DNA from: Pogonophryne albipinna
Taxonomy: Eukaryota > Chordata > Actinopteri > Perciformes > Artedidraconidae
Direction of reading: 5' to 3'
Length of the DNA: 64,000 nt
NCBI GenBank assembly: GCA_028583405.1
Contig: CM053256.1
Location: 19,579,534-19,643,533 of the forward strand
The notes beneath the pieces were generated by a model. It made no database searches and had not been told where the DNA came from. It was given only the letters and a program-made list of their open reading frames with translations. Of this stretch, positions 9,628 to 34,910 are shown one piece after another; within the stretch, counting starts at the first letter, position 1; each line of letters starts with the position of its first letter. The position numbers and the translations under genes are program-made.

Positions 9628-11023
9628 CAGTGACCACCAACTGGCGGCCCGCGGGCCACATCCGGCCCGCCAGACATTCTCATCCGGCCCGCACGACGGG
9701 GGTGACTGTGGCGTTGGCGGAGTGGTTACTGCGTTCGCCCCCACCCATTTTTTTTTTACAACGTCTCGTGAGTAAGGTGCAGTACCGGAGTCCAACAGAG
9801 AGGCAGCAGCTGCCGGACAGTAGACTGCGTACTGCGAAACCTTCCTTGAAGAAGAAGAAGTGATCCTTCGTTGTGAAGAGTCTGCTTTGTGCGCTCCGCA
9901 CCACAACAGCAGCCCCGCTGCGACAGAGTCCAATAGAGAGGCAGGAGCTGCGGGACAGTAGCCTAGAAGCAGGGTTGGGTTGTAACGGAATACATGTACC
10001 GGCGTTACGTAATCAGAATACAAAAATCAAGTAGGCTAACTGTATTCAGCTGGCGTTACATTTGAAAAACGAGTAATCTGATTACAGTTACTTTCGTAAA
10101 CCTGAAGTGAATACATTTTGGAATACTTATTGGAATTATTGGTGGAAAAGTTTCCTCACAAAATGTAATATTCATCACCGGCAGAACTGTGTGCACACTG
10201 CACAGCGCTGCAGCATGTCTGTGAGCGAGAGAGATGCAGCGTGTCTGTGAGGCCCCGCCCCCGCACGCAGATGAGAGAGAGAGATCTCTTTTAAAATATA
10301 TTGAAAGTTAGAAACGGAGATGGTTAGATAAAATGTGCAAGATAACGTTGATGTAGCATTTCTTTATTGTCGAAATGATGACATTTATAACGGGATCAAA
10401 TCAAAGTGAATGGCCTGCTGCTGCTGAATGCATGGGGCAAGTGACTGGAACAAGTTTTAAAAGTTATTACATCGTTTCAGATAATAATAATAATAAATAA
10501 TAATGATAATTCATTCTATTTAGGGGCGCCTTTCAAAGCACCCAAGGACACCTTACAATTCATAACATATTCTAAGGAAAGGTTTACAGTAGGAGAATGC
10601 AGTCCGGGTGATGTTTTTTATGTGGGGTGCAGATGAGAGGGAGCTGTCCAGAATGACACCAAGATGTTGTGTTTGAGTTATTGATACGCCATTAAAACAG
10701 TAAAACAAGTGTCTCCTGCTCACCAAAACATATCCATCTGTTATGGAAAAAGAAAGCATTCCAAAAGTATTCTAAAAGTAACCTGAACACGTTTTATAAG
10801 ACACAAAACTGTAACTGTATTCTGATTACTTTCAGAGCATGTATTCAGTAATCAGTAACTGATTACATTTACAAAGTAACCCTCCCAACCCTGCCTAGAA
10901 GTGATCCTTCGTTAGCTGTGAAGAGTCTGCTAAGCTTTATGCAGTACCTGTACCCCCCCCGGCCCGTGATAGTGTCTATTGGATACATTTTGGCCCTTGG
11001 ACAAATGTAGTTGGTGATCCCTG
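9628..11023. mobile_element. hAT element, nested level 3, 8-bp TSD AAGTACAC
   Basis: It starts cagtgaccaccaactg and ends tagttggtgatccctg, with the exact direct repeat AAGTACAC at 9620-9627 and 11024-11031. Its own sequence (about 470 bp) contains a local duplication: a block with agagaggcagcagctgcgg-like sequence followed by tgatccttcgtt...gtgaagagtctgct occurs twice (about 9787-9885, and 9931-9969 continued at 10902). No transposase. Confidence 0.9.
9970..10893. mobile_element. hAT element, nested level 4, 8-bp TSD CCTAGAAG
   Basis: It starts cagggttgggttgtaac and ends gtaaccctcccaaccctg, with the exact repeat CCTAGAAG at 9962-9969 and 10894-10901. The ends are rich in gtaac/attac words, as in the hAT at 4120. 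It is the innermost and therefore youngest insertion of this nest. No coding frame. Confidence 0.9.
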
Positions 11024-12061
11024 AAGTACACCATGTAGCGAGTAAACTCTAACACAGAAAATACCTCCCCAAAACGCCTCGTTGGAGATACGTCACTGTC
11101 CATTTGATTCTTCCGGGTACATCATGATGTCATGTCGTCCCGGAACGAAATGGACCAATCCGTGGAGCCGTTACGTTAAGCCCCCGCTGATTGGTCCAAA
11201 TTGACCAATCCACGGACTTCCTCACACACTCAGTGCTGCAGGCAGCTCAGCTGATTTCTCCTCCCTGGCTGCAGGCTGATAACAGACAGTTGGGAACGCG
11301 GCGAAATTCTCTCTGCAGACCCATTCTCACAGCGTTTATCAACCTTTTTCTTACACAATATCAAGCCACACTTATTGTTTTTACTTCGGCTGTGACTTTG
11401 TGTGTGCTCAGGGTGAGTTTGGCTGTGTTTCGCTGTGTATCGCTAAACAAGGAAATCACACCTCCACGGAGTTCAGCGTGATTCACAACGTCCCGACCAA
11501 TCGGAGCACACTGGGCTCACAGGGAGGGGGGGGCAAGAGCTGCAACGAGCCGTTTAGTGGAGAGAGTGAATACACGTAGTTCACAGAGATGCTGTATGCG
11601 AAACAATGTGAGTTTGGAAAATTGCACAGTATAAATCTATTCTAGTAGACCTCAACAATGGAATTATGATCAGTGGAAATGGCCATGACATGTGACCTTT
11701 AAAATAAAAAACATCTATATTGATTCTGACTTTTCTACATCCAACTCAAAGGTTTATCATTACTTTGAGAAAAAATTAATTTTTCCCTTTTAAAAGTGTT
11801 GTTATGGTCATTTGTTCTGGAAATGTCATTTTCGAGACCTGAAAAACAGGGATGGGGTTCAACAGGTTAAAAGACATTTATTATAATAACACATGATATT
11901 AAGCAGTGATAAATAATGTTATTTATTATATTTAACTTAAACAAGTTATTTACTTAACTTAACTTAACCTATTAAGTTTCTTGCTTGTGTAAAAACTTAA
12001 GTGGTTTGAGGCAACGGGTTTCCACACAAATTTCTAGGAAAGTCAACTAAACCGGGCTAAC

Positions 12062-12312
12062 GGAGTTTACACACGGCGGTGTGCGTTGAAGCTTGCCGGT
12101 GGGCGTGTCTGACACTTGACCAACATCCAATCACATGAATCTCCCGCCCCGGACACACAAGCACGCGGTTTGATTGGCTAGAGCTTGTACTGGCATATGA
12201 TTCGATTGGCTGACGCTTCCGTCGAAGCTTTAAAAGTAGAACATTGCTCTACTTTTGAAGAGAGCAATACGAGCAAGCGTTGAAGCTTCAACGCACGCCA
12301 CCGTGTGTAGGG
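12062..12312. mobile_element. MITE with tacacacggcgg..gcgttgaagctt inverted ends
   Basis: tacacacggcggtgtgcgtt plus gaagctt at about 12069-12095 faces aagcttcaacgcacgccacc plus gtgtgta at about 12283-12309, an inverted pair with few mismatches. The interior has caatcacatgaatc and gattggct words typical of small fish DNA elements. I could not settle the target duplication, so the outer limits are approximate. Confidence 0.65.
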
Positions 12313-12960
12313 GCCGTAAGAGTGTACTAGATGGCCAGTATAGGAGTTAAAAATCCACAGAATCTTATAAAAGTATCAAGTTGCTTTGTATAACTGGACA
12401 AACAATGTCATGGGTGGTTAGTTTTAAAGATTTTCCCATGTGCCCAATATATGCCAAGCAGGTACGACACTGTGGTCCCTAAGTGAAACCTAGCATTTGA
12501 CTGAAAAGACTCACATGGGTAATCATGCTAGGTAACAGCTTCAAATAACATCTTAAAATGTGGAAGGAGGCCATCATAATCAAACAAGTGCAAAGCATTT
12601 AACAAGTATCCTCTGTGGCACCCAAATGCCTGCTTGCAGTTGCAAAATAGAGCGTGCAGTGAGTGGTATTCATGAAAAAGGAATGCTAGTGCATAATGAA
12701 GCTATTGATCAATGTCTGTCCACAAAGGTATCAGCTATCAATGCCACATTTAGTGTGGAATAGGAAATGCATAAATCACTGTTATAATATAAAGCTATTG
12801 ACAAAGAAAGAGAGAATGGGTCATTTATTGTAGTCAGCATGTGAGGGTTATTTGATGTATTCTTTGTTTCTTTGGCTGGATTACTTTTTTTTGTATTTTC
12901 TAACATGTGCAATACAGCCTAAAGACAATATAAAATAGATAGAAGAATAGGGAGGGATGA
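12313..12960. other. Non-coding; nothing recognised
   Basis: AT-rich single-copy-looking DNA between two small elements; only chance frames. Confidence 0.5.
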
Positions 12961-13256
12961 AACGAGGGGTTACGTATGGTAACCCTTGTTATATACACAC
13001 AGGCGCAGCCCTCTACTGGACTCTATGGGTACTACCTTATCATGCAAGCATTCACCTACTGAGACTTCTATAGACGTAGCCGGCCCGGGGCGGGCCTACC
13101 TGAATGCGCGCACATCTCGCCGTATAAAAGGAGGCCTCGCCTCCTGACTGTCATCCTACACCACTCTTCAGCGAGCGGTATAGGACAGGCCGTGCCCCGA
13201 GTAGAGGGCTCCGCCTGTGCTTATATAACAAGGGTTACCATACGTAACCCCTCGTT
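12961..13256. mobile_element. Foldback element with perfect 34-bp inverted ends and an internal TATA motif
   Basis: 12961-12994 (aacgaggggttacgtatggt...) is the exact reverse complement of 13223-13256. With a few mismatches the arms extend to about 13019 and 13199, through acaggcgcagccctctact / agtagagggctccgcctgtg. tataaaagg lies at 13123-13131. The arm is itself a near-palindrome. Just outside, 13270-13293 repeats ccctctact.gac.ctatggg from 13009-13032 directly, so this may be one unit of a longer head-to-tail repeat. Confidence 0.75.
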
Positions 13257-13402
13257 ATATCTCTCAATACCCTCTACTTGACGCTATGGGTACAGTGGGC
13301 GGAGCCCCGATGTATACATGCGCTGTCGTCCAACAACACCGTTCCACTTCACTGTCCCTGACCGGCTTTAGCAGCCACTGCGCCTCACCTCTCCCTTGGT
13401 TG

Positions 13403-14510
13403 TAACCATAGACTGTATATATAAATGGACGTAGGGTCCGTGATGTCACCCATAGGATTCTGCAGAGTTGCCGAGAAGCCCTTAGTAGGCGGAGTCGGCC
13501 ACTAACGGCTCGACAGTGACGTCAGAGTTCAACTCCCGCCTTCTCCAACCTGCTCCAAATAAGGGCAAAGAGGCGGAGCCGAGGCGGGACCTCCTGCCAC
13601 CGAGCTGGAAGTTCCAGAGCTAGCTGAAGCTACCAAGCTAAGCTAACATGCTCCCCATCTGCACACTGCCGTGGCATTTTACGTTTCTAAGGTAAGCGGA
13701 CATGAAACTATTTAGCAAAACTATAAATAATAATCTAAGTTATTGAGTTTTTAGCATAATACTTCAGAATCTTAAAATCTCTTAACGTTTGTATGCAATT
13801 GTGCTAAATTCAACACTGGAATCAAGCAAATATTAATATGTTTGCATGACATTAGTTATTTATATTTTGATATCACATTTAAGTCAAGCTAAGGTACATG
13901 TGATGGTCGCTAGTTAGTGCTCTTACCTGTGAGGCCTCCTCCAAACAGCATAATAACCACACTGTATCATTAAAACTAAGTACCAGTTCTAGATCCTTGA
14001 CTTTAGACAAACAATTCAAAAGACAAAATGTATTTAAAGTCCAATCTTTATTTGAATGTGCCTCTTAACCTGAGATATTAGTTATACAGTAATAGTATTG
14101 ACAATCTAAAAAAACTGAGCAACTCAACTTTATATTTCTTATTGTCTAAAGCATTTATTATTTTCATTATTCCCCTCTCATATTCAGTGTGGACGGATTG
14201 AGACAGCGTGGTTTCCAGAGAGCTGCAGAGACTTCAGGGAGAAACCTCCGTTTGATGGACGTCCTGTCTGTTGGTTTGGAGAGGACTGAGGGTCTTTCCT
14301 CTGCGAGGAGGACCAGGCCTGATGGAGGAGCCCATGCTGGGTATAGCTGATACCAACTGCACAGGCCTAGTCTGTCACGTTATTTGACTAAATGTGTTTA
14401 CTTATACATTTAATAGGTTTACACCTTCTGTCCATATGTGCTTTTTATTTAAAACATTTTATTAAGTTTTGGTTCACATTTCAATAAATTGTATTTGTAT
14501 TTGCACTCCT
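13403..14510 (+). other. Repeat-like spliced non-coding unit (two exons, poly(A) signal)
   Basis: Begins aaccatagactgtatatata, a start I recognise as common in fish repeats, and contains a GC-rich segment to 13691. A donor (ctaag|gtaagc at 13691/13692) pairs with an acceptor (tattcag at 14181-14187). The second exon (14188 on) reads tgtggacggattgagacagc and is followed by AATAAA at 14483-14488. No meaningful open frame crosses the junction. It could be a TE-derived lncRNA-like unit or a decayed gene. Confidence 0.4.
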
Positions 14511-15144
14511 TTTGTCCATTATTCTTACTGAAAATGTTAGATTACACATTCACATCTGACTGAAGATTGGCTCCATTTATTTGTGACGTTGCAAACTCTG
14601 CGGTACAAAGCACAAGTGATGTGAAGCTCATAAAGTGAGGCAAATAGAAATAATCAGCTGATGGAGTGTAGATGTGGAAATAGCTGCATTCGATCAGCTG
14701 ACTGTTTTTACAATAAAAGTAGTTTCTTAGTGTACTGGTTTTAAAATCTCATAACATCGGCTTTTAATGTTCCTCTTGGATGTTCTTCTTGACCCTCAGA
14801 GAAGGAGAAAATGTCGTGTCTTTCAGGCATGTCCTTTCCTAACAAAAATTACAGGAAACATAAAATATATTATTGCAGAACATTGTGTGTTATTTATGAA
14901 AGCGGTGTGTTTGTGTGTTTAGGGCCTGTAGATATAATTATTTTGTAATTGTAATGTTGTTTTTTTATTTCAACAGTGAGCTACAAAGACAATCAGATTA
15001 TGAATGAACAGTATGAAGTTCATCAACATTGAAATATATGTTATTATCAAAATAATATGTAACTGTTATCAAAACGTAGTGCAACTGTAGAAGCTTGCTC
15101 TGTTGTCTCACTGAAAGAATAACTTTTACCACGAGCCTGTGAGA
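14511..15144. other. Non-coding; nothing recognised
   Basis: AT-rich DNA without a supported feature. Confidence 0.5.
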
Positions 15145-15150
15145 GATATA

Positions 15151-15465
15151 ACCCTCTTTAATGGTCACATTACAGAGCACACAGCACACACAGTGAAATG
15201 TGTTCTCTGCATTTAACCCATCCTAATATCAGGAGTCTAGTAATAGGATCAGTGGGCAGCCATTGTACAGTGCCCGGGGAGCAATGGGAGTGGGAGGGGT
15301 GAGGGGGTGTTCGGTGCCTTGCTCAAGGGCACCACTGCAGGGCAGGAGGTGAAGTGGGACCTCTCCAAGTAGCAGTCCACACTCCATATTTAGGTCTGAT
15401 CGGGGACTTGAACCGGCGACCCTACGGCTCACAATCCAAGCCCCTACTGACTGAGCCACTGCCGG
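15151..15465 (-). mobile_element. tRNA-derived SINE, reverse orientation
   Basis: On the - strand from 15465: ccggcagtggctcagtcagt (an A-box-like TGGCTCAGT) then gtcgccggttcaagtcccc (a B-box-like GGTTCAAGTCC), the RNA polymerase III promoter order of tRNA-derived SINEs. The body contains gtgcccttgagcaaggcacc, common in teleost SINEs, and ends near gagggtta. gatata flanks both sides (15145-15150 and 15465-15470) and may be the target duplication. Position 15465 is then shared between the SINE's last g and the repeat. Confidence 0.75.
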
Positions 15466-15470
15466 ATATA

Positions 15471-16008
15471 TGTGGGAAGGAACAAAAATAGGAACATAAA
15501 ACAAAGTCAAAAGGATTAATTTGTGTTAAGTTAAAACCCTCACATGTGTCAGGAGTGGGTCAATTACGAAACAGGCGTATTTCTATCTATTCTCTTTGGA
15601 TATGAAAGAAGAAGTCAAACAAATGAAATGCTGAATGTCACATGCACCACTATGCTGAAGTGGAATTGGACCCATGTTCGTATTGCTTTCTGACCAGCTG
15701 GGGAAGTCACTGAGGTCAAAGGTCAAAGCTATGGGAAAGAGAATCAGGTCATGAGTTGTTAAGTCAATACCCAAGAGACACTGTGGGACTCTTTGCTCAA
15801 ACATAAAACAGCAGCTTCAGCTTATTCCTATCACCACACTGTACTTCCTTTGTTTTATTATGTCCTTGTTGTAAAATCTGTTCCTCCACTCTCATTTGTA
15901 TTTCCTGCCTCTACTGCTCTTCCTTGCACCATCTTTCCCTCGTTGACCTGTGTTCCTGAGCCCAGCTGGTCTAAAGTTGCCTCCATGTTTGTTTGGTTTT
16001 CTCCACCT
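15471..16008. other. Non-coding; nothing recognised
   Basis: No supported gene between the SINE and the CCT repeat. Confidence 0.5.
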
Positions 16009-16078
16009 CTTCCTCCTCCTCCTTCTCCTCCTCCTCCTCCTCCTCCTCCTCCTCCTCCTCCTCCTCCTCTCCTCTCCT
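16009..16078 (+). repeat. (CCT)n microsatellite, about 70 bp
   Basis: Nearly uninterrupted CCT/TCC triplets with one CTT. The poly-Pro, poly-Ser and poly-Arg frames here are its translations, not proteins. Confidence 0.95.
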
Positions 16079-17689
16079 AGTCCTATTTCTGGGTGTTGTG
16101 AATCCAAAGAAGCCATACAAAGGGAAACGTAAAGCTCTCAGCCATAACAGCAATGCATCCCCAGTGAAATCCAAGACGGCCATTAAGCTAACGGGGCACT
16201 CTGGCCCAGCCGGTGGTATAACTCAGTTTGGGAGCTCCAGGGCCGGGACCAGGCACAATGGGGGCGCGTGTTCCAGTGTGTTGGTGTAAACATTGCACAA
16301 TGAATTGGCTTCACAAAGTAATAAATAGACTTGAATGGGCAGCTCTAACATTAGTAGAATTGAATTCAGGTGTCAACAGCATGAACTCATTTCAGAAAAT
16401 CATTAAGAAATAGGCCTACTGTAATTTAACTTCTTAGTGCTTTTAAAGACACCAGCAAGCTAAAATAAGACAAGCCCACCCAGAATGTCTTAAAATGTGG
16501 TCAACAATGCTGAATATTTTGTCGCTGAATTGTAATTTCATACAGCTCGTCTGAGTCTGTGCTGGCCGGTCCGGAGCTCAGGGCTCGGTCGTTGCCTGCT
16601 CGTGAGAAAGGGTAGCCAAACATAAACCTTTACAGTCCAAACCATTTACTGTGTTTACTCATGGTTAGCGGGGCCACTATGCACACACAGACCTCAGGTG
16701 GTAGGAGTCCGCTCCCTTGCCCTCTCCCTCCCTGTCTCTCATTCTGTCTGACTGCTCAGTTTGTTTTTAACAAGCGGGGAGGGAATGATACCATCCTCAA
16801 TTTCAGGGGAAGTGCTTTTTTATGAGCCTCTCTGGCAGCGTACACAGATACACAATGTGAGTGTGAACTAATGAATTCAGAACAAGTTTACCCTCTTTAT
16901 AGACAAATTTACAATAGACTCCCGCTGCACTGTAGTTGAAAGACACCCAGTGATGACCCTAATCTAATTTTCACCTAACCAGTTTGGGGTTATTATAAGT
17001 GTAATGTGGCCCGTTAAGAGAGGGGAAATTAGCAGTGCTGGGGGTTCCTACTCCTTACTATTTGGGAAACTGCTATGGAGACAATCAGTGAGGAGACATA
17101 AAAATGAAGAAACTTTACAGGAGAAGTCGTGTTGAAAGGTGAGGGAAAAAATGACAAAAGCTCAAGGAAATAAGCTCCATCCCTCCAGTTCTGAGAGACC
17201 CTGTGAGGCGTGATCACTAAAGCCCCCTCCCAGACATGGGAAATCAGGTACATTTCTCCTCCTCCATCAACAATGGGAGAGTGGAGGAGTGTGGATCCCG
17301 TCCGTTCTCAGGGCCAGGGGTGGAAATTCCAGTGCAGCACCAGGGCTCCGGATAGAAGGGCAGATTGAGCTCTGTCTGCCCACTCCCCCCACCCCTCCTC
17401 TTTGCCTTCAGGGGGGCTGAAGGGTAATGAAGGCTGGGCAGCAGGGGCTCGTCTAGGTGGACAGGCCGAGAGTGTGAGTATGGGCTTTTTTTGGGGGGGA
17501 TTGCCTTGCACACATAAGGGAGGGGATTCCAGGGCCTGCTCTCTCCGTCACCTCTAGTGACCACAGGAATAATTACACAGCAGGTCACGCACACACGCAC
17601 ACACACACACATACACACGCACCTGCAAAAACACACACACTGTGCGTTCCATCTCGCACATTTTTTTTGATCTAACTTTCTTTGCAATC
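16079..17689. other. Unique non-coding DNA with an imperfect CA stretch
   Basis: No gene supported. An interrupted (CA)n lies at 17587-17640. Likely intergenic or intronic. Confidence 0.5.
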
Positions 17690-18215
17690 TAGGAAAATAG
17701 GATAGGACTTTCATTCTTTAGGTTCTTTTTCATTTTATCTGCAAATGACCCATTTTACAACACATATTTCAAGCTTAGATTAAATGTGTGATCTGTGGAA
17801 TTGCAGTATAGCACATCTTTTTTATCGTAGCTGGATGAACTTATAAACTGGTGGTTCATTAATCTTATCTCACAAAGCCCAAAACATCATAGAGTCAGTT
17901 CACTACCCCCTGCTGAGTTCGCATGTATGTATTTCTATAGTAGCCCGATGCAATTGATTGCAGATAACAGGAATGCAGGGAAAGTAATTTGTCATGGTTT
18001 AAAAAACAGCAGGGGGTCCGACAGCAAATGGCAGTTTTAATGATTCTACTTTTCTAGTGTCAAAAACGCATTGTTTAGCATTCTTATCTACATGATAAAT
18101 GATATCAAAGAATGACAGGAAACAGAGGGCACATATATCAAAAAAGGGGAAGCGAAAATCAAACTTCCAAATTGGTACCAAAGCGTCCTAATCACTTTGA
18201 CGTGCTCTCAGCGTG
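17690..18215 (+). repeat. Local duplication, arm 1, block 1
   Basis: From gataggactttcatt through acgtgctc this matches arm 2 at 51742-51802, 55287-55680 and 56440-56497 in the same orientation at about 90% by eye, for example tagtagcccgatgcaattg and gaatgacaggaaacagaggg. Arm 1 lacks the Tc1 and Harbinger-like insertions present in arm 2. No open frame is conserved. Confidence 0.85.
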
Positions 18216-18335
18216 TAAAGGCCTTAACAGTCAATATTGTTTTAAGAGTCGGGGAGTGAACTGTACCACGCATGCCTTTCAGCAGTGTGACCTCTCAATA
18301 CACGTCATTGTTAACTAAATGTACAAGGCACTTAA

Positions 18336-18687
18336 AGGTGGGGTAGGTCATTTTGGAGAAACCAGCTCGAGTGCACTAGAATTTGAAAATACACAACCAG
18401 AAAAAATCTGCCACTTCCTTACAGAGCCCCTCCTCCAACACACACGAACACGCATATGACTAATGAGGGCACGAGATAAGTTTGTGCACAGATGGAAGGC
18501 TGACAGGCAGGTAGGCCATCCAGTTATTTTAGCCGGGCCGGCTCAGATGATTGGTTGTGCTTCCACAGATGATTTTTTTATGTATTTATTGTCAAAGCAT
18601 TTAATATATTCATTGCTATCGGGATGTTAAGAGCATTCCATAGAATATAACAAAACATGTTTCTGAAATAAATTACATACCCCACCT
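18336..18687. mobile_element. 352-bp MITE of the P2X7-domain transposon family (TTAA TSD)
   Basis: It starts aggtggggtaggt and ends cataccccacct, with TTAA at 18332-18335 and 18688-18691. About 150 bp of its left half matches the transposon end at 3470-3619 block for block, so it is a deletion derivative of that family. No coding capacity. Confidence 0.85.
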
Positions 18688-18691
18688 TTAA

Positions 18692-19067
18692 TATATATTT
18701 CAGAGCTACCTTTTATTACCAGAGCACAAATTCAATTAACAACACTGTCAAAACTGCCCGTTTCAAAAACTGTTGGGGATATCTCCCCAGGGTCCCCAGT
18801 ATAAATGGGGGGCAAGTTTTTACTCCTGTTACTGGTAACAATGTGGTGGCCGTCTCCTCTGTCCATTTTATCTGAGAACATTAAACCATTCATTACAGAG
18901 CGGTAATGAATGTTTGGTAGCAGCCCAAAGCTATCATTCCTCCATGTTTTGTTGCATCACAAAGTGGGACTTGAAGGAAAGGAATACTGATTGTTAATTA
19001 TATTGTTTTTGGAGATAATCATTGTTGTCATTGATTATATCTATTACTGTACTTTTTTAAAGGTTTT
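18692..19067. other. Non-coding between the duplicated blocks
   Basis: No gene. Not clearly alignable to the corresponding interval of arm 2 (56498-57894). Confidence 0.45.
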
Positions 19068-19412
19068 GTCTTTCAAGAGGTTGCCCTTGAGCCCCCTAGC
19101 TGACTATCTACCCCATTGACTGGCTGGTCCGTATCCTTCTGGAAAGTCCTGGGGCACAAACTAAATCTTTCTTAGGGCCAACAAAATCCATGGTCGGCCC
19201 TGTACTGTATGTGTTTTTGAATTTCGTAGAAGGTTTAGTAACTTTGAAACTGAGAATTCAAGGAATTAGCTCCAAGAAAACGTACCTCTGAGAAGAGGTT
19301 TCTGAAAGAGAGAGAGAGAATCAGAGGGAGTTTGTTTGCATTCCCACATGGTGTTTATATCATCGGTGTGCCACACAGCCTAGCTGTGCTCTTTATAACT
19401 GTGTGTGGGGGG
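19068..19412 (+). repeat. Local duplication, arm 1, block 2
   Basis: ttgcccttgagccccct, gactggctggtccgtat, aaggaattagctccaagaaa and cattcccacatggtgtttat all recur in order at 57895-58133. Arm 1 has an extra ~80 bp (about 19170-19255) absent from arm 2. Contains a short (GA)n at 19308-19319. Confidence 0.85.
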
Positions 19413-29077
<9,665 letters not shown>

Positions 29078-29633
29078 CGCTTTCACACCAAGTACTTTGC
29101 CGTACTTAGTTCCCAGCACTTAGTTCCCAGCACTTAGTACCCCCATGGAACTAAGAGCCGATCGCGTTCACACCGGAATAAGAAGATTACGCAAATGAAG
29201 CCGCTGACGTCACTTATTCTTCTGCTTTGGGTTTACTGGCAGGCCGCAAACAACTTCACGGCGTATACTGCCACCCGAAGTCCCCGGGCTGGAAGTCCCC
29301 GGAGTTGGGGACTGGCTTCAGTAGAAGCTGCTGGGACTCCCAGCAGCTTCTACTGAAGCTTGGTGCGCGGGGCTAATGCTAATAATGCTAATGCCAGCAA
29401 ATACAATGGCGGCTTAAAAAACGTAGTTTTACGGGGCGTGGTTTGCAATTCGGCAAGCCAATCAGAAATTGGTACTTTTTCTCCCCAGGATAGTCCCACC
29501 TCTCTAGCAGGCACTAAAAATGGGGGTAAACTTTCTCTGAACTAAGTTCTCTTTTTGGTGGGAACGCAAAATTCCAGGCACTAACGGAACTAAATGGGAA
29601 AAGTACAGGTAAAAGTACTCCGGTGTGAAAGCG
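29078..29633. mobile_element. MITE with cgctttcacacc inverted ends and an internal perfect hairpin
   Basis: cgctttcacaccaagtactt at 29078 faces aagtactccggtgtgaaagcg ending at 29633. Next to the left end, ttagttcccagcac is repeated in tandem. A 45-bp perfect hairpin lies at 29315-29359. The ends recall Harbinger-like 'ttcacacc' MITEs, but the target duplication is not clear. Confidence 0.7.
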
Positions 29634-30935
<1,302 letters not shown>

Positions 30936-30949
30936 AGGAAATGCATGCA

Positions 30950-34255
<3,306 letters not shown>

Positions 34256-34345
34256 TGTCACTACCGAACACAAGGGGTTTTAGTCCAATGGCTGAGCCTG
34301 GTTTTTAGCCACACCCCTGCATTCTTGACTAGGCAGTGACACTGT

Positions 34346-34910
34346 GGCCGTTTCTCAATCTCGAGGATACTGGCTTCCAAGCCAATATTTCAAGGATGCT
34401 ACGTCATCGAGTGCCGCCGAAGTACTGTTCCAATCTCCAGCATACTTGGAATTCCACCGAGGCTGCGTCCTTGGTTTGGTGGAAATTTCGAGGCTACACA
34501 TGGGTATACTTCGCGTCCTTAAAATCCCCACAATGCTTTGCGCACGGACCAATTTCAAAAACACTTGCGGAGAATGGCTGAACCGACGCAGCACACATTT
34601 AAATGTAAGTATGTAGTGGCGTAGAAAATGTGTAGTGTTGGTAAATGTGTTACTTAGTTAAATATGTTACCACCTTAAATGTGTTCCATGAAAGTACAGC
34701 AAGTTCATAATTAGATAGACATCGTGAGGTATTTATTTTCGGTACAGTTTATGTTGAAACCGTTAGAGAGAGTGGCACACTTGTTAGCCTGTTCCATTCT
34801 TCTTAGTTTTCCGAAGCCGTGGCTTGGAAGCATACTTGCTTCGTTTCTGAAGGAAGTGACTTGGAAGTACGCGACTACCAAGCCAGCATCCTCGCGATTG
34901 AGAAACGGCC
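34346..34910. mobile_element. MITE with ggccgtttctcaatc inverted ends
   Basis: ggccgtttctcaatctcgag plus gatactggctt at 34346 faces agccagcatcctcgcgattg plus agaaacggcc ending at 34910. The arms share about 28 of 31 positions. The interior contains further inverted cttggaag/cttccaag words. Target duplication not resolved. Confidence 0.75.

Larger units (their letters stand above)
9525..11698. mobile_element. TTAA-flanked MITE (AGGTGACATGTCATG ends), nested level 2
   Basis: It starts aggtgacatgtcatg and ends catgacatgtgacct, near-perfect inverted ends. TTAA flanks it at 9521-9524 and 11699-11702. Its own sequence is 9525-9627 plus 11032-11698 (about 770 bp), containing GC-rich segments and no transposase. 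The flanking DNA on both sides is the piggyBac-like element. Confidence 0.85.
8535..11866. mobile_element. piggyBac-like element (TTAA TSD), host of a three-deep nest
   Basis: It starts cctgttgaaccccatc and ends gatggggttcaacagg, 16-bp perfect inverted ends. TTAA flanks it at 8531-8534 and 11867-11870. Ends beginning CC next to TTAA fit piggyBac. Its own sequence is 8535-9524 plus 11699-11866, about 1.16 kb, with no transposase frame, so it is a non-autonomous copy. A related fragment is at 3620-3810. Confidence 0.8.

Noticed and set aside
15892..16289. Poly-Arg, poly-Ser, poly-Pro and poly-Glu frames
   Set aside because: All are readings of the (CCT)n microsatellite in different frames.
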